22,572 nucleotides of DNA from Apostichopus californicus. Lineage: Eukaryota > Echinodermata > Holothuroidea > Aspidochirotida > Stichopodidae. Shown here in pieces: positions 10,755-20,791 of this stretch. Position 1 is the first letter of the stretch. The number at the start of each line of letters is the position of its first letter. The translations under genes and the position numbers were made by a program. The DNA is taken from the NCBI GenBank assembly GCA_020650975.1, contig JAIPMN010002143.1, positions 3,069 to 25,640 of the forward strand, written 5' to 3'. The notes under the pieces were generated by a model, which saw nothing but the letters and a program-made list of their open reading frames with translations, was not told where the DNA came from and did no database searches.

Positions 10755-10879
10755 GTATCTAAACCCAAAAATTTCTTGTACGCTCCGCTTAGATAGTAAT
10801 TCGCGCCACCAAGGTTAGAAAATCCTGAATACGTGCCTTATCAAACCCCTCTCTTGGCAAAAACCTGGATCCGCCCCTG
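10755..10879 (-). mobile_element. End of a second hAT-like transposon (one terminal repeat only)
   Basis: The sequence ending at 10879 reads CTGGATCCGCCCCTG (10865-10879). On the minus strand this is CAGGGGCGGATCCAG, a terminus of the CAGGGG type seen in hAT elements. The interior next to it is distinct from the 9722-10008 element. No matching CAGGGGCGGATCC end occurs on the plus strand to the left, so the other end is lost in or beyond the N gap, or the element is truncated. The 8 bases outside the terminus are GGTTATGG, the would-be target duplication; its partner cannot be assigned. Confidence 0.5.
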
Positions 10880-10887
10880 GGTTATGG

Positions 10888-12113
10888 TTAAGACTACATT
10901 GGCTACAACAAAGCATATATTCATAAGAAAAAATAATTTCTGTTACATCTGTGCAAAGGTTCCCCTTTAACAACTAATAATAGTTTGATACTAGTCAACC
11001 GCCTGAGGGTACAAATTAATCTTTATATAATTTACAGGTGTAACCCCCATAGAACCTTTGAGAGTCCATATCAATTTCTTGATGCATAAAAACTTATCTT
11101 GTACAGAAATAACTATGGTTGTTCTTTGGAGAATTCCTTGTCAATATCTTAAATATACTCTTTTTTTCAATCATTGCCACTGTTACTTTGCAGTTTTTAC
11201 ATTGAAGGGCAAAGGTGGAATCGAGGGGGGGGGGGGTGAAAAAAGGCAATAGTTGGCTTTCAGATAGAAACCACTAATTGATAGATGATATTTCAGATAC
11301 CAATTTCAGCAATATTTAGGTTGAATTAAACACATTTTTTTGCACCTTATTTTGGCCTTCTTTTGAGAAGCTATGAAATTTTTAGTTTTTTTTACAGCAT
11401 TTTTCTTTTTACATGCTGCTTTCTCCTTACACGTGAGTTTCAAGAAAATTATGACTTTCATTATATAAGCACTTAAATTTTCCTTGAAATTCTCCATTAA
11501 ACACCCCCCACCCCTCAGATATGTCACAGTAGATCATCTCAGTGGCAAGTTCTCACCTTGCATCTAAATTGGAGAATTATTAATTTCAGAAATAATACCA
11601 AAATATGCAAATTGTTCCCTTTTTTAACATATTTATGGTGTTTGCAAAAGCCACAGGAAGGGCAAAAATCATACAACCAACACAAAGATTATGGCATTGC
11701 CACCCCTCCAACAAAACCTGCTTTTTGATAATTACATCTCCTACAACATGCTGCTCTTATGAGCAATCTTTAATAGTAATGCTGTGGTCATTTACGACTT
11801 TTATCACTATAGTTCAGCTGCTATTTTATAGTACTGTATGTACATACTCATAGTGTTAAGAATTATATAGTTTTTACTACAGGTGTTATGGGGGTAATAC
11901 AGTTAGCAGCTTTTGGAAACAAACAAGATCAACTAATATTGCCATTTCACTGGATGTGAGCATGCTGCCATACATGTTGCAGGATTAACTTTCAGTTTTC
12001 TGTTTTTTGGGGTTTTTTGTTTCTTTTCTGATGCACTACAACATACTGTCACAATTGCACAGCAAGATCATTGAGATTCAATTAAAGTTTTAAGGTGATG
12101 ACCTTCATTTCTT
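10888..12113. other. AT-rich non-coding stretch with a G-run
   Basis: A run of 13 G occurs near 11225-11237. The small frames at 11058-11252 plus, 11306-11527 minus and 11605-11853 plus show no family motif; the minus one is a low-complexity lysine-rich product of a T-rich tract. Nothing else was recognised. Confidence 0.4.
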
Positions 12114-12322
12114 AAAGGCATTGAAGATTCGCCCCAAACCGCGTGCCACGCTCTGAAAAAGTTAACTTTCCGTTGCTTGCAAGTGAAGTTTTCTTCTTGT
12201 CGCTACAAAATGCAGACAGTAATGAAACATGATACCTTGTTATCTTTTATCTAAACCTGAGTTGTCCATCACTGCTATGTACACTGTGTTGTTGGTATTG
12301 ACCGTATTGACTGTACACTAGT
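12114..12322 (+). repeat. Dispersed repeat family, copy 1
   Basis: This block is repeated in the same orientation at 22138-22359, about 10 kb away. Both copies begin AAAGGCATTGAAGA. They share CTGAAAAAGTT, then TTGCTTGCAAGTGA, then GCAGACAGTAATGAAAC and ATACCTTGTTATCTTT, and they end at GACTGTACACTAGT. By eye the identity is around 80 percent with small indels. There is no open frame in this copy and no terminal repeat, poly-A tail or tRNA-like box that would assign it to a class. Two copies in one 22-kb window suggest an abundant interspersed repeat. Confidence 0.75.
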
Positions 12323-13818
12323 GTCTAATTACCGACGGTAGCAAGCTGTGTGTGTATTTTCTGGGATCGATGGTGGTGTCTAACAATTCTGTTACACCTC
12401 ATTCGAAACTAGGTCAGATTACCAGCATGAGACGTTTCTTCACACCCTTTAAATACCAACACAGATGGATCCTCATAGACCTTTGCGCCATACATGTGCA
12501 ATAATATTATTCCTTTGAACTTCCATCTGTAAAAGTGTAAAATTTCTTCCTCACTTTCTCTTACTTAACCTTTTCTATGATTTTTACTAAGATTTTTAAG
12601 TTCAGAGACTATAGCACTTTCCATATAACATCTTTGAAAATTTCTCTCCTCAAAAAAGACATCAAACTACTGTACCTACCGCACGCAACGGTCAGTTGCT
12701 CTTCAAGTCAATGACCGTCCTTCGACAGACTGACCATTCACTGCGGACCCGATGCAGATTGGATATTACAATATTTACGATGTTCAATATTTCAGCAGTC
12801 AGAATGGTAGGATCTCCTGAATATGTGACATAATTGCCGTCGTCTGGTGACTGACAAATTTTTCACACACCAGTAAATTCATCAAGCCTTTTTTTTTCAA
12901 ATCGGCCAGATCAGGTGATATTAAAAACACCAAACTGACTTGTCAACCACCATCTCAGATCAGGGCTGATAGGAGTTTAATTAACGGGAGACTTTGTTTA
13001 AACACCCTTATTGGCCTAATGACTTTTTTGATGACTCTTGAGTAACGAATCCATCAAAGCTTTGGCTCTTGATATGAATACATGATCACATTTAAGGTGG
13101 TATTATTAAACGGGTGGGTGTAGTGTACGCATGCAATGTGTCGACATTTTCTTGGTTGGCGGTTCAATGGTTTGTATGTCTAAATGGGGCTTATTGTTTG
13201 TACAGTAGGAATCATGTTGGGATATGATGACATATAATTGTAACACCTGATAGGAAAATCAATGAATATTTCACTTTCTCTGGGCCCTATAACCCCATCT
13301 CTGGACCATGATACATCTGTGCTGCCAACAAGATCATGTCAGATATTACCCAGCTACCCCTCCCCATCCCAAAAATTCAGCCCCCCACCCCCCTCCTCCA
13401 GCAAACCAAAATCAAGTAACCCTGACTATGTCATCAAACTATAAATGCACTGAATCAATATAAATCTTGGTATGCAATGATACAGCAATTTGTCATTCCA
13501 CGGTCATATCTGCTAATAACAACCTGAAAAATTTCTAAAAAAATCTACATTGACTGCAAATATTTCCATTTGACTGTAATGTAAAAATTGGCTGATGAGG
13601 CAACAAAGTAAAATTTATGCAGAGCTCAAAGCGTTCATTATTTATAGCCGATATGAATTATGATCGTTAATTCATAAACGTGTGAAACAATACATAGTGC
13701 AAAATTAAAGCAATAAGTAAATATTGAATGCCATGCATACTGTAAATACCATAAAATGTGTACTATTTGTTCCACCACATAACACAGGACATGTACAACA
13801 TTGCAGTGAGATTCTTAC
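12323..13818. other. Non-coding stretch, nothing recognised
   Basis: Unremarkable AT-rich DNA. A C-rich tract at 13361-13399 makes a proline/serine-rich frame (13262-13444 plus) that is a composition effect. No splice-bounded exon, RNA gene or transposon end is supported. Confidence 0.4.
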
Positions 13819-14097
13819 TTATGTCCCTTTTTTCCTTTTTTTTTTATTCACGCGCATAAGACGTACGCAGTATGATCTATTTTGCCGCAAATTCAATTGA
13901 CGGCCTGTGGGAGAGTGCACTTGAGGTGAGGGTGGAATATACTTGAAGTATTCCAGCATGCCATCACTTCCAACCAATAGACCTTTCGTAACATAGGACT
14001 TGAAATTTTGGAGGACTTTGCTCACACAGTCCTGAGCTAAATCAAGGATGTAAGACTGCCCCAGGGCCTCGGAATGGGCTTTGTAGCTCCTCGAGTA
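13819..14097 (-). other. Unrecognised candidate exon or old coding fragment
   Basis: On the minus strand a frame stays open from the codon after TGA (14098-14100) down to the TAA at 13819-13821, about 92 codons. It contains no ATG until well inside; the best-looking stretch reads LGQSYILDLAQDCVSKVLQN, followed by FKSYVTKGLLVGSDGMLEYF. The composition is protein-like until a lysine-rich C-terminal end encoded by an A-rich tract (KKKRKKG), which looks like read-through into non-coding sequence. It lies on the same strand as the WLS exon and downstream of it, but does not resemble the Wntless tail. I do not recognise the family. It could be a remnant of a transposon ORF or a chance frame. Confidence 0.3.
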
Positions 14098-14420
14098 TCA
14101 TACGATGGGTAAGAAAAGAGCGAACCGAGAGAGACCTTCATGAAAACCTTGGCTGATGATGAACAATACTAGACATTGAAGAGTTGGAAACGAACCAAAC
14201 ATAGAATGTCCACGGGTTACGGTTTAAATGGCAAACATCTCTTGAACCCTATGGAGCCATTTGAGCCATAGGGGTGCAGGGACTAGCGGGCTGGCAAGAG
14301 GACACTTTAGCCTTACCCCGTCTCTTGCAAGGCACGAGAAGCCTAATGGTAATACGATAGCCTGTTGATCTATTTTACTGAAGATTGCACTGAGCATCAC
14401 AGCGAGAGATTTTTTATATA
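14098..14420. other. GC-richer segment, possible old repeat
   Basis: This segment is visibly richer in G and C than its surroundings. It holds an 8-bp inverted repeat, CCCTATGG and CCATAGGG (about 14248-14275), around an 11-base loop. Short open pieces occur in several frames without a convincing product. The step in composition suggests a decayed mobile element or old exon, but no defining motif was found. Confidence 0.25.
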
Positions 14421-14633
14421 TATCTAGTCTGTTGTATTAAATGCATGCACTATATATAAATATCATTACTGTACTGTCAATACATATTCACTGTACATAA
14501 AAGATACTCCTATAGATGTATTGAATGCATAAAATGTGTACCCAACTGGCCATTCTAATTGGCAGGTCATAATTCAGCACTACCATTTTCTAGCCTTTTT
14601 TTTCTATTTTTCTCGAGCGTTTCAAATTTCTCC

Positions 14634-14807
14634 ACAGAATTGGATGAACAGGTCGACTTTTCTGTACATGGGTCGTATGACCAATTCATAAATAATAATT
14701 TAGAAAATGTCTTACAGAGTGAAGCAACTTGTGTAAACTGCAACATTTATTATATAATCAATGATGTAGAGGAAGGAAAAGTCAGAGGTCTTGCTCCTCG
14801 ACCCTGA
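14634..14807 (+). other. Unrecognised candidate 3' exon on the plus strand
   Basis: A long pyrimidine tract (about 14596-14632) ending in TCCACAG looks like a good plus-strand splice acceptor. Directly after it a frame stays open for about 57 codons to a TGA at 14805-14807, with blocks such as ELDEQVDFSVHGSYDQF and LQSEATCVNCNIYYIINDVE. The product is acidic and not low-complexity. If real it would be a terminal exon of a gene on the strand opposite WLS. No family is recognised and no upstream partner exon is visible, so the evidence is only the acceptor plus a plausible frame. Confidence 0.25.
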
Positions 14808-14982
14808 TTTTTATATGGATCATCATTCGGCTTGCAAGCTATTTGAAAACTCCAGTCACCGTAGCCTATTTTTATGAGATCGCTTTCATCGTTTTGAGAC
14901 TGCACGAGAATGTCACACTGGACGGCTAGAAATGATACAGACGGCCCTGAAAATCAGCACAGATAAATAAATCACACACTCG

Positions 14983-15320
14983 TACAGTCAGGAATTAATA
15001 TTAATATATAATAATAATTAATATTAGCTATATGGATGATATTCATTGCTTTCTTTTACCACTTTCTTATTTGTGTATTTGTCGAAAAATACCACAAATA
15101 ACGATGGTTGCATTTGAATTGATTTTATAGTTCAACAAGTGATTCAAATACAATCATACAGTCAGGGATTAATATTAATAATTAATATTAGCTAATTTGG
15201 ATGATATTCATTGCTTTCTTTTACCACTTTCTTCTTTGTGTATTTGTTGAAAAACACCACAAATAAGATGGTTGCATTTGAATTGATTTTATAGTTTAAC
15301 AAGTGATTCAAATATAATCA
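14983..15320. repeat. Tandem duplication of about 170 bp (two copies)
   Basis: Copy 1 spans 14983-15156 and copy 2 spans 15157-15320. Both begin TACAGTCAGG and run through a TTAATATTAAT-rich palindromic patch. They then share GGATGATATTCATTGCTTTC, a CACAAATAA block, GATGGTTGCATTTGAATTG, and AAGTGATTCAAATA at the end. Copy 2 lacks about 10 bases of the AT-rich patch. Remaining differences are scattered substitutions, so the duplication is moderately old. No open frame. Confidence 0.9.
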
Positions 15321-15930
15321 CACGTGCTGAGTTATCTCCTCAAATGTGCAGACCTTTCAAGGCTATGTTAGAAGCAAACTGGTCATGTACCACTGACAAA
15401 TGACAATGTAATTGAAGTGTTTCCACATGTATCGAAATACATGTATTGAACTAGATAACTGAAGTACTCAAGAGGCACACGGCATGTAGAGCCCATCGGT
15501 AACATACACTTGTACGGCAGAGTGGTCGCACAGAGTGGACGCTCATAATGCTAAAAGAACTGTGCTAAAGAAATGGTGGCAGCAAACTATCGTAGCACAG
15601 GGTGGTAACGGCAAAGAGTAGGGCAGCATGAGTAAAGACTATTCTAGAACAAAATCAAACCAATGTATGAACCCTTGTGTCATCATTGGAAGGAAAGACT
15701 AGGAAAGTTATATAGGCATAAACAAAAAAACAGGTTAGTTTCATTTCTATGAAATGATAATTATGTCCAAAGGCCTTATATTAAGTGCATTTTTCAATAA
15801 TCATACACATTCAACATTTTCTAAAACAATTGTAAATTATGCACGTCTTATTGCTGAGTACTGCACGGTCTTCATGCCGTAAGTATAACGAAAGCTGTAG
15901 ACCGCACATGAATAATACCCTTCCACTTAC
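15321..15930 (-). other. WLS intron downstream of the recognised exon
   Basis: This begins, in the gene's orientation, with the donor GTAAGT (plus positions 15925-15930) and runs toward lower coordinates. I see no acceptor followed by a plausible Wntless C-terminal tail in these 600 bases, nor convincingly anywhere to the left. The intron's far end is therefore not placed, and the gene's last exon may lie outside the window or be unrecognisable by eye. Confidence 0.55.
15925..15930 (-). other. WLS: Splice donor of the WLS exon
   Basis: On the minus strand the sequence reads CAAG then GTAAGT, a near-perfect metazoan 5' splice site. It splits a codon after its first base. Confidence 0.85.
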
Positions 15931-16177
15931 CTTGTCTGAGCAGGGGTTCATCCTTATGTGAGGGCGAGTACAGGAAGAGGACAGCTAGAACATACACGTT
16001 CCAGAGTCCGTAAACACCGGTGAAGAAACCGCTGGTGTAGTGAAGTTGCGGTTGATCCTCATTGTCCAGGTGCCAGTTGTGGACTTCGTTGACTTGAGAC
16101 AAGACAAAAAAGACCACTGTCATGACGGCGCTGAAGAGGGTGAAGATCATGAAAAACCGAAAACGGTAGAGAAGGCC
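15931..16177 (-). CDS. WLS: Protein wntless homolog, penultimate-type exon (transmembrane segments 7-8)
   Basis: Wntless (Evi, GPR177) is a multi-pass membrane protein that binds lipidated Wnt ligands in the ER/Golgi and carries them to the cell surface for secretion. This 247-bp internal exon encodes 82 codons plus one base. It starts GLLYRFRFFMIF, includes hydrophobic segment TVVFFVLSQV (exon residues about 9-29), a polar loop (30-48), then GFFTGVYGLWNVYVLAVLFL (50-69) and the conserved YSPSHK (70-75). These correspond to the last two membrane passes and the start of the cytoplasmic tail of animal Wntless, where the vertebrate protein has very similar GLxxRF, FFTGxYGxWNxYV and LYxPSHK blocks. 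The splice sites are clean: acceptor TTTCGCAG before GGC (phase 0) and donor AAG/GTAAGT in phase 1. Codons are intact, with no stop. Reading continues four codons or more past the donor in frame, so the donor decides the end. Neighbouring exons were not found; the preceding intron contains the 27-bp minisatellite starting about 250 bp away. Confidence 0.93.
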
Positions 16178-16200
16178 CTGCGAAAGTAAATCACAAGAGG
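16178..16200 (-). other. WLS: Splice acceptor of the WLS exon
   Basis: On the minus strand TTTACTTTCGCAG precedes the exon start GGCCTTCTC. It is a moderately pyrimidine-rich tract ending in CAG. The position matches the boundary before the conserved GLxxRF block. Confidence 0.8.
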
Positions 16201-16429
16201 GAAGAGAAAATTAAATAAACCTTGCTTTCCAATCTCTTGCGACGATGGCAACAGGCAATATTTTAACACTTATTTTGTTCAAATATCAGGGAAAAGAGTA
16301 AGCAGGCCTCTTGAACAAGCATTATTGATTAGCGATTAAACATATTTAGTGATCTCATTAACTGCAAATAAAAGGGCATAATAAAAGCATTTGGTCACAG
16401 TGGATCTATCACAAACTATGAAAGAACAC

Positions 16430-17775
16430 TGCAGTAGTGCAGTGGGGTAGCACACACAGTACAGGGTAGTACAGGGTGGTAGCATACCCAGTAGTGCAGT
16501 GTGGGTAGCATACTGTTGTAGTGCAGTGTGGGTAGCACACTCTAGCAGTACAGACTGGTAGCACACTCTGGTAGTGCAGTGTGGGTAGCATGCTGTTGCA
16601 GTAGTGTGGGTAGCACTCTGGTAATGCAATGTGGATAGCACTGTGGCAGTGCAGTGTGGGAGCACACTGTGAGAGTGTAGTGTGGGTAGCAGTGCAGTGT
16701 GGGTAGCACACTTTAAGAGTGCAGTGTTGGTAGCACACTCTGGTAGTGCACTATGGGTAGCACACTGTGGTAGTGCAGTGTGGGTAGCACACTGTAAGAG
16801 TGCAGTGTTAGTAGCACACTGTGGTAGTGCAGCATGGGAGCACATTGTGAGAGTGCAGTGTGGGTAGCACACTGTGAGAAGCACACCGTGAGAGTGCAGT
16901 GTGGGTAGCACACTGTGGTAGTGCAGTGTGGGAGCACACTGTGAGAGTGTAGTGTGGGTAACACACTGTGAGAGTGCAGTGTGGGTAGCACACTGTGGTA
17001 GTGTAGTGTGGGTAGCACACTGTGGTAGTGCAGCATGTGAGCACACTGTGAGTGCAGTGTGGGTAGCACACTGTGAGAGTGCAGTGTGGGTAGCACACTG
17101 TGGTAGTGCAGCATGTGAGCACACTGGTATTGCAGTGTGGGTAGCACACTGTGGTAGCGCAGTGTGGGTAGCACACTGTGGTAGTGCAGTGTGGGAGCAC
17201 ACTGTGAGAGTGTAGTGTGGGTAGCAGTGCAGTGTGGGTAGCACACTTTAAGAGTGCAGTGTTGGTAGCACACTCTGGTAGTGCACTATGGGTAGCACAC
17301 TGTGGTAGTGCAGTGTGGGTAGCACACTGTAAGAGTGCAGTGTTGGTAGCACACTGTGGTAGTGCAGCATGGGAGCACATTGTGAGAGTGCAGTGTGGGT
17401 AGCACACTGTGAGTAGCACACCGTGAGAGTGCAGTGTGGGTAGCACACTGTGGTAGTGCAGTGTGGGAGCACACTGTGAGAGTGTAGTGTGGGTAACACA
17501 CTGTGAGAGTGCAGTGTGGGTAGCACACTGTGGTAGTGTAGTGTGGGTAGCACACTGTGGTAGTGCAGCATGTGAGCACACTGGTATTGCAGTGTGGGTA
17601 GCACACTGTGAGAGTGCAGTGTGGGTAGCACACTGTGGTAGTGCAGCATGTGAGCACACTGGTATTGCAGTGTGGGTAGCACACTGTGGTAGCGCAGTGT
17701 GGGTAGCACACTGTGAACGTGCAGTTTGGATAGCACACTGTAATAATGCAGAGTCGGTAGCGCACTGTCATAACA
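16430..17775. repeat. Minisatellite with 27-bp unit made of inverted half-units, about 50 copies, in a WLS intron
   Basis: Each unit is CAGTGTG, GGTAG, CACACTG and then an 8-base spacer that is TGGTAGTG or TGAGAGTG. CAGTGTG and CACACTG are reverse complements, so hairpins with 5- or 8-base loops form repeatedly on either strand. A higher-order duplication is present: blocks at about 16650-17190 recur at an offset of 535 bp (for example 16682 matches 17217 and 16928 matches 17463) with only a few substitutions. Copies at the left (16430-16680) and right ends are diverged. Long open frames exist in many phases on both strands (up to 302 codons, minus), because the unit length is a multiple of three and lacks stops in several frames. 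They mirror each other and are not taken as proteins. Confidence 0.95.
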
Positions 17776-17970
17776 TATTGAGGTTGCAATTTGAGAAAAT
17801 TTCAGAAAATATAACCATCTTCCTAGCACCCTGCAATATCACTGTGTTAGTAGTTAGTAAATACACTGTGGTAGGGCACTGTGGTCTTGTGTACAATATG
17901 CTACTCACTGTGCAGCACAATGTGGAAGTGTACAGTTGTAATGTGACTGTCCTAGCATGCTGTGATATTT
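17776..17970. repeat. Decayed fringe of the 27-bp minisatellite
   Basis: Half-units such as ACACTGTGGTAGGGCACTGTGG (about 17862-17883, seen as CACTGTG and GGCACTGTG), GTGCAGCACAATGTGG and TAGCATGCTGTGA persist in increasingly irregular spacing. The array fades into unique sequence here, and the fade suggests the edge is older than the centre. Confidence 0.55.
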
Positions 17971-20299
17971 CTCATCTTATTGATCTTATTTTCAAGAGAA
18001 ATTTCACAACGACTGAGACATTGCTTGCCTTCACTACCATTTCTGTAAATGTTACAAACTTATACAAAAAAAGACCAAAAAAAAGACAAGTTTGCTTAAA
18101 ACACTTTATATATTTCATTTTCGATACTGGAGACTTGTTCATGAACTTCTTTTGGACTTTCTCTCTTTCTATTTCTCATTCTTCTCTCTCCTTAGATGTA
18201 TTCTATTCCATAATTCAACGAATAAACCAAAAATTATTACATTTTGTGTTTTTACCTTTTACTTTATTTCGACCTTTCCTTCAATTTAGCATGTTCACTC
18301 GCGAAGTGAACTTTGTCATTTTATAGACGAACTTTTCTGCCAACTTTCTATTTTTGTTACAAATTGATGTAAGAATTCCTTTCTTCCTCTAGCTGAATAG
18401 CAATAGACCTTTCAGATCTCTCTCCCCCCCCCCTCTTTCTTAGCCTAAGGGTTGTGCTGTATTTTCTTTTCTTGATACCTTGCGAGGACTTCATGTTCGG
18501 AAACTGCTATTCCTATCCTAAAGGTCTAAGGGATCCATTACATTCGGGTGAAAACACACTCCGTCCTCCCAAGTGTAGGGATGTGAAACTGATTAACATC
18601 ATAGCTAACCAAGATACCCGGAAGATATCACAAAAACCTTTTGGCAAACAACGACGATGACGCGACTTCACCTACATCGATATTCTGACGGAAATCAGAG
18701 AGAGAGATCTCTGACCTTGAGAGAAGTACTAGCTCATTATGAGGTATGGTAGTACCCGTCAACTCTTTTATTTTTCCTGAGGGGATGAAGCGTTTTGAAT
18801 GGAAAAGAGAAAAAGCTCTTTTTTTGTCTGCCAAGTTTAACAAGACTTTCCGTCAGGCAATGCCTTAAAGAGGCATGTGTGTTTTGACATAAATGTAACA
18901 TGTAACATTTTATAGATAAAAACCACAGTAAAAGACCTTTTCGTTGCCATGATGACATCACTAACTCTACTGTTGCCAAATGCATTCACATAACTTCACC
19001 ACATCCATGTAACAAAGAAAGTAAAATCAAGTAATATCAATTGCTAGAATTTAAAAGCAAGTTATCAGTTATCTGACTGTAGATAGCTTCTCTTATTTTC
19101 TACGACTCTCTACCAACTGCCACATCCCAACCTAAATATCCTTCCCCTCATACCCCCCCACATTCTACCCCCCCCCTTCCCTCATAACCAATCCACCGTT
19201 CTCTTACCATCCAATCTAAAAGGAAATTTCATTGGCTAAATGGTTATCTTTTCACAAAATTTGTGATAGTTTTTGGCATCTCCTTTAGGTAAAACCTACA
19301 TCTTTATACCATTCTGAATCATGGATTTGGTGAATTTTTACAACAGCAGTGCTAGTGATGTCATCATGGCAATTTTAGCTGAAAAGGTCCTCGGTTTATA
19401 TTATTTATGTGCAAAGACAACCTAACAAACATTACCTGTGTATGGACATGTATCACACCTCAAGGAAAAATATATTAACCATATCTTATCATAGGAAATG
19501 GAAGTTTTGAAACAACATCCCGCCATGATGATATCACAGTCTAAACTACTAAGGCCCACCCCATCTCCTGAAGTGAGGAGACCCGAGTTCATGTACCTTG
19601 TCAAATAGTTTACATTCAATTAACCATATGTCTACACTGAACATGATATTGATAGGAGCATTCTACTAATTTACAGGGTAGAATATTTTTCTCTACCATG
19701 TAATAAGTGTCACATTGTCTGGTACCAGAATATTCTTAAAAGACACAACAGTAAAAATCCCAATACATTTTGTTATTACAAAAGAGGATGCAATACATAG
19801 TCCTTGAAATAATCCCCCCCACCCTTTTTATCAATTCCTCTAATTTAAATTTCCTCATTGCCTTCATGGAAACCTGGGCCGGCTGATAAACGGACGGAAG
19901 ACTTCTTGAGCAGGGAGAGCACCTGGTTCCTTTTTTTTTTCTTTGGTTACAAGATTATCATACTTGAGCATACATGAGATAAGCACTATTGAGCCTTTAC
20001 ACAATGTAACAAGTAATGCAGAATTTACCGCTTGGAGATCAACAACTACGTCTGTAACTACACGAAACTAAACTTTCTTTTCGATGACGTTTTACAAAAT
20101 TCGAGCAAGGCAACATCTTACTGATACTGGACTATCCCCTAGCCCAATTGTTTTATCCTAAAAAGTTTTCCATCTCCTTTCAAATGTCAATGCTAGTCCG
20201 ATGACCTTTCGTCTCTGGAGGCTGTAACATAATCTGATTGGCTAATACCTCAGCAGGTGAGAGTGTCTGAGACTTAAATGTCATCAGCACTGGCCCCAA
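17971..20299. other. WLS intron or flank, no gene recognised
   Basis: AT-rich sequence with pyrimidine-rich tracts (18155-18192, 18420-18440, 19140-19182). Several short frames exist. One at 18628-18843 minus follows a possible acceptor (CATCCCCTCAG near 18777-18787) and has mixed composition, but none carries a recognisable motif. The Wntless exons expected upstream of 16177 (such as the block ending in RRLHYE in vertebrates) were not found here. Confidence 0.4.
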
Positions 20300-20791
20300 A
20301 TGTTAACAGGCTGTAAATGTTCAACAGGGGATTTTTTGCCCTCAAGTGTCTCACCATCACTCCAGTACATTTATGAGAGTTACATTAGACAATTAAATGT
20401 CTCAGAGAGGGAAGTTCCTAAAGTACAAGCATTACTTGATTTTCTAGTAAATTTAGAGACAATATTAGTTACTGTTCGAACTATCCCACTACCTCCACCA
20501 CCAACCCACTACCACCACCACCAACCATCACCAACCCACCACCACCAACCCAACACCACCAACCCAACATCACCAACCCTACACCACCAACCCACCACCA
20601 CCATTACCAACCCACCACCATTACCAACCCACCACCATTACCAACCCACCACCATTACCAACCCACCACCATTACCAACCCACCATCACCACCTGGATGC
20701 ATGGGTCATTTTGTATTGTAACATTAGCATGTGTCACAGCAAAAGTTGTAATCAATACCACTTTCACAGCTTTCATAATCAATTACACTAA
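20300..20791 (+). other. Unrecognised 163-codon ATG frame, half of it a tandem repeat
   Basis: The frame starts with a true ATG at 20300-20302 and stays open to 20791. Codons 1-65 have a mixed, protein-like composition, with a possible helical stretch EVPKVQALLDFLVNLETILV. Codons 66-130 are only threonine, proline and histidine, produced by the CCACCA-type array at 20479-20692. The last 30 codons look random. I recognise no family. The first part may be a chance frame or a short exon fragment; the repeat part is not evidence of coding. Confidence 0.2.
20479..20692. repeat. CCACCA-type low-complexity array with a 17-bp unit
   Basis: Purine-poor sequence built of CCACCA and CCAACC blocks. The right part (about 20597-20690) is a regular tandem repeat of CCAACCCACCACCATTA; the left part is less regular. 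One strand contains almost no G. Confidence 0.9.

Noticed and set aside
16336..17829. Very long cysteine/histidine/threonine-rich open frames on both strands (up to 302 codons)
   Set aside because: They are a by-product of a tandem repeat with a 27-bp (9-codon) unit. Several frames on both strands are open at once with mirrored content, and no unique sequence supports any one of them.
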